Below, in pieces: positions 62,765 to 64,000 of a DNA stretch of 64,000 nt. This DNA comes from Sabellastarte sp. h YS-2021 (lineage: Eukaryota; Annelida; Polychaeta; Sabellida; Sabellidae), in contig OZ024928.1 of NCBI GenBank assembly GCA_964017235.1, positions 2,604,001-2,668,000 of the forward strand, in the 5' to 3' direction. Every line of letters begins with the position of its first letter. Within the stretch, counting starts at the first letter, position 1. Below the pieces are notes generated by a model. That model saw only the letters and a list, made by a program, of their open reading frames with translations, was not told the origin of the DNA and searched no databases. The position numbers were made by a program, and so were the translations under genes.

Positions 62765-63700
62765 TCAAGGGAGTAGATGTAGTTGGAAAGCTTGGGTTAG
62801 AGGAGAAGTGGAGGAATTACTTTTCTGTATGCACCTCCAAACACAGTCAGAGGACCAAGTACCCTGCTGCTTAATTACTTCAATTGGGACCCTGTGTTCA
62901 AAAGCCCAGGAGGCCCCAGACCTCCTAAAGGTGTGAAATGTAAAGTTGTGATGTTGCAATTGCAATAACAACAAAACCCTCTTCAAATGCTTCCTAACCA
63001 TGCTATCTGTATGAGGAGACCATTTGTTGGCCTTGAAGATGGCAAACAATGGATCATTATTTGAACCAGGGACCAGATGCAACATGTTAGATAATGCTGT
63101 GACTGGACATAATTTGGAACCTGGAAGTTTTGGAATGACCACATGAGCAACATTATCTCGTGATTGAATGGTCTTGGACCATTTTACTAGAACAATAGCC
63201 TCATTATCAGAAAAAATGATATCACCGTGAGCTAGATGGCGAGAAGGGTCAAAGCCATTCTTTGCATGTGGAACCATATTTGACAGTCTCAAAAATGAAA
63301 AGAATGCCAAAAGGTATATTGAAAGAAAAATTTCTGAGAACTTTAGTGTCTCTGTTGCTGCAATGATTCCAATAGGATTTTTTCAGTAAATATGGACTTT
63401 GTTTTGACCACAAGTGGTCTGTTTATTCTGACAGATTTAACAAACATTTGGATTTTTTCATCCCGAAAAGGGGAGTGGGAAGGTTGTGTATTATAAACAT
63501 GGTCCTGAGAGCTGCCAGATAACTGCAAATATTGGCGACAGATAATAAATTATCTACCAGATATTCAAGATAAGCCAAAATAATGTCCACATTTACCTGG
63601 CAGGGGGTCAGCCCAGTGACCACCAGAAAAGCCAAAAAATCAGCAACCATCCTGCTATAGGTTCTCTGAGTTGTAGGTCTGAGTGAATCCCGGAGTCGGG
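62765..63700 (-). pseudogene. Tyrosine recombinase of a DIRS/Ngaro-like retrotransposon, degenerate
   Basis: Three frames together make one recombinase. The SAM-like N-terminal part is at 63343-63650 (FLAFLVVTG; then RINRPLVVKTKSIFTEKILL). The catalytic part is at 62765-63310, with first Arg in FFSFLRLSNM, Lys in VLVKWSKT, the H-x-x-R in FHTFRRSGASW and a Trp in the second-His position (GTWSSD). The residue expected to be the nucleophilic Tyr in a WR-Y-I context reads Cys (codon at 62831-62833). With frameshifts at about 63430 and 63320 the copy is inactive. Enzymes of this type integrate circular cDNA without a DDE integrase. Confidence 0.88.
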
Positions 63701-63771
63701 CATACGCTCTGGTGGTCAGCTGGGCTGAGGCAACAGTGCCATCTGAAACTATATATCATAATTAAAACATG

Positions 63772-64000
63772 TTAGATCAATATGAGTGGGGACCCATAGC
63801 ACATTAGGAACATAAGCAATTCATAAGACTTTTGATCAAACTTAAACCTAGAAAGTAAGTCAGCAATGGCATTAGATTTTCCAGAAATATGCTCAATATG
63901 AATAGAAATGTTAAACAAGGCAGATAACATCCATATGTTACGGGCACATGTACCCAATACCACATCTTTTGTCTTGCCCGAGGTAAGGACCTCCACAACA
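63772..64000 (-). pseudogene. RNase H end of the DIRS/Ngaro-like RT polyprotein (partial)
   Basis: RNIWMLSALFNISIHIEH followed by GKSNAIADLLSRF is the C-terminal RNase H signature of DIRS-group polyproteins, including the catalytic Asp in ADLLSR. The RT lies beyond the window end. Only about 70 bases separate it from the recombinase start, leaving no room for the methyltransferase domain of classical DIRS1 elements, so the layout is closer to Ngaro-like elements. Confidence 0.8.

Overview
The window is AT-rich animal nuclear DNA (about two thirds A+T by eye). It has GT-AG introns, poly(A)-tailed SINEs, fragments of four classes of autonomous transposon, and many short inverted-repeat elements. 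There are no bacterial operon features. The repeat mix (tRNA-derived and 5S rRNA-derived SINEs, Penelope, DIRS/Ngaro-like and PIF/Harbinger elements, a CR1/L2/Jockey-type LINE, repeats ending in a GCGCTATAAA tail) and the LRR-Ig receptor suggest a marine invertebrate, most likely a mollusc. That placement is inference.

The one clear gene is on the minus strand, from about 60.95 kb to 36.86 kb. I assembled 11 coding exons by hand. All 10 introns are GT-AG and all reading-frame phases agree. The exons give a 427-residue single-pass membrane protein: signal peptide, LRRNT cap, about four leucine-rich repeats, LRRCT cap, one atypical Ig-like domain, a Thr-rich stalk, a transmembrane helix and a short tail. 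Its introns hold most of the recognisable transposon material: a truncated Penelope reverse transcriptase, a LINE split by a SINE with a 14-bp target duplication, a deleted Harbinger element with MADF and transposase parts facing each other, a 1.7-kb inverted-repeat element, and several MITEs and SINEs.

The most striking non-coding feature is a complete type I hammerhead ribozyme core on the plus strand at 46070-46134. All three stems close and both catalytic boxes are intact. It lies in the same intron, beside a hairpin-rich element and upstream of the Penelope fragment.

Left part (1-36 kb): no confident protein gene. It holds 5S-derived SINEs (about 4.3, 5.8, 7.2 and 36.5 kb), tRNA-derived SINEs, LINE ends, a dispersed repeat ending near TTTGCGCTC, three clusters of a palindromic GGCCGTTTCGAAACGGCC repeat, a perfect 31-bp hairpin, and several MITEs. 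A promoter-like island with an E2F site at 28.4-28.7 kb and a possible 45-bp minus-strand exon beside it hint at a second gene that I could not extend.

Right end: 62.0-62.36 kb is a tandem repeat rich in AGGTCA half-sites. From 62.77 kb to the window end runs a degenerate DIRS/Ngaro-like retroelement on the minus strand (RNase H end, then tyrosine recombinase), with the expected catalytic tyrosine changed to cysteine.
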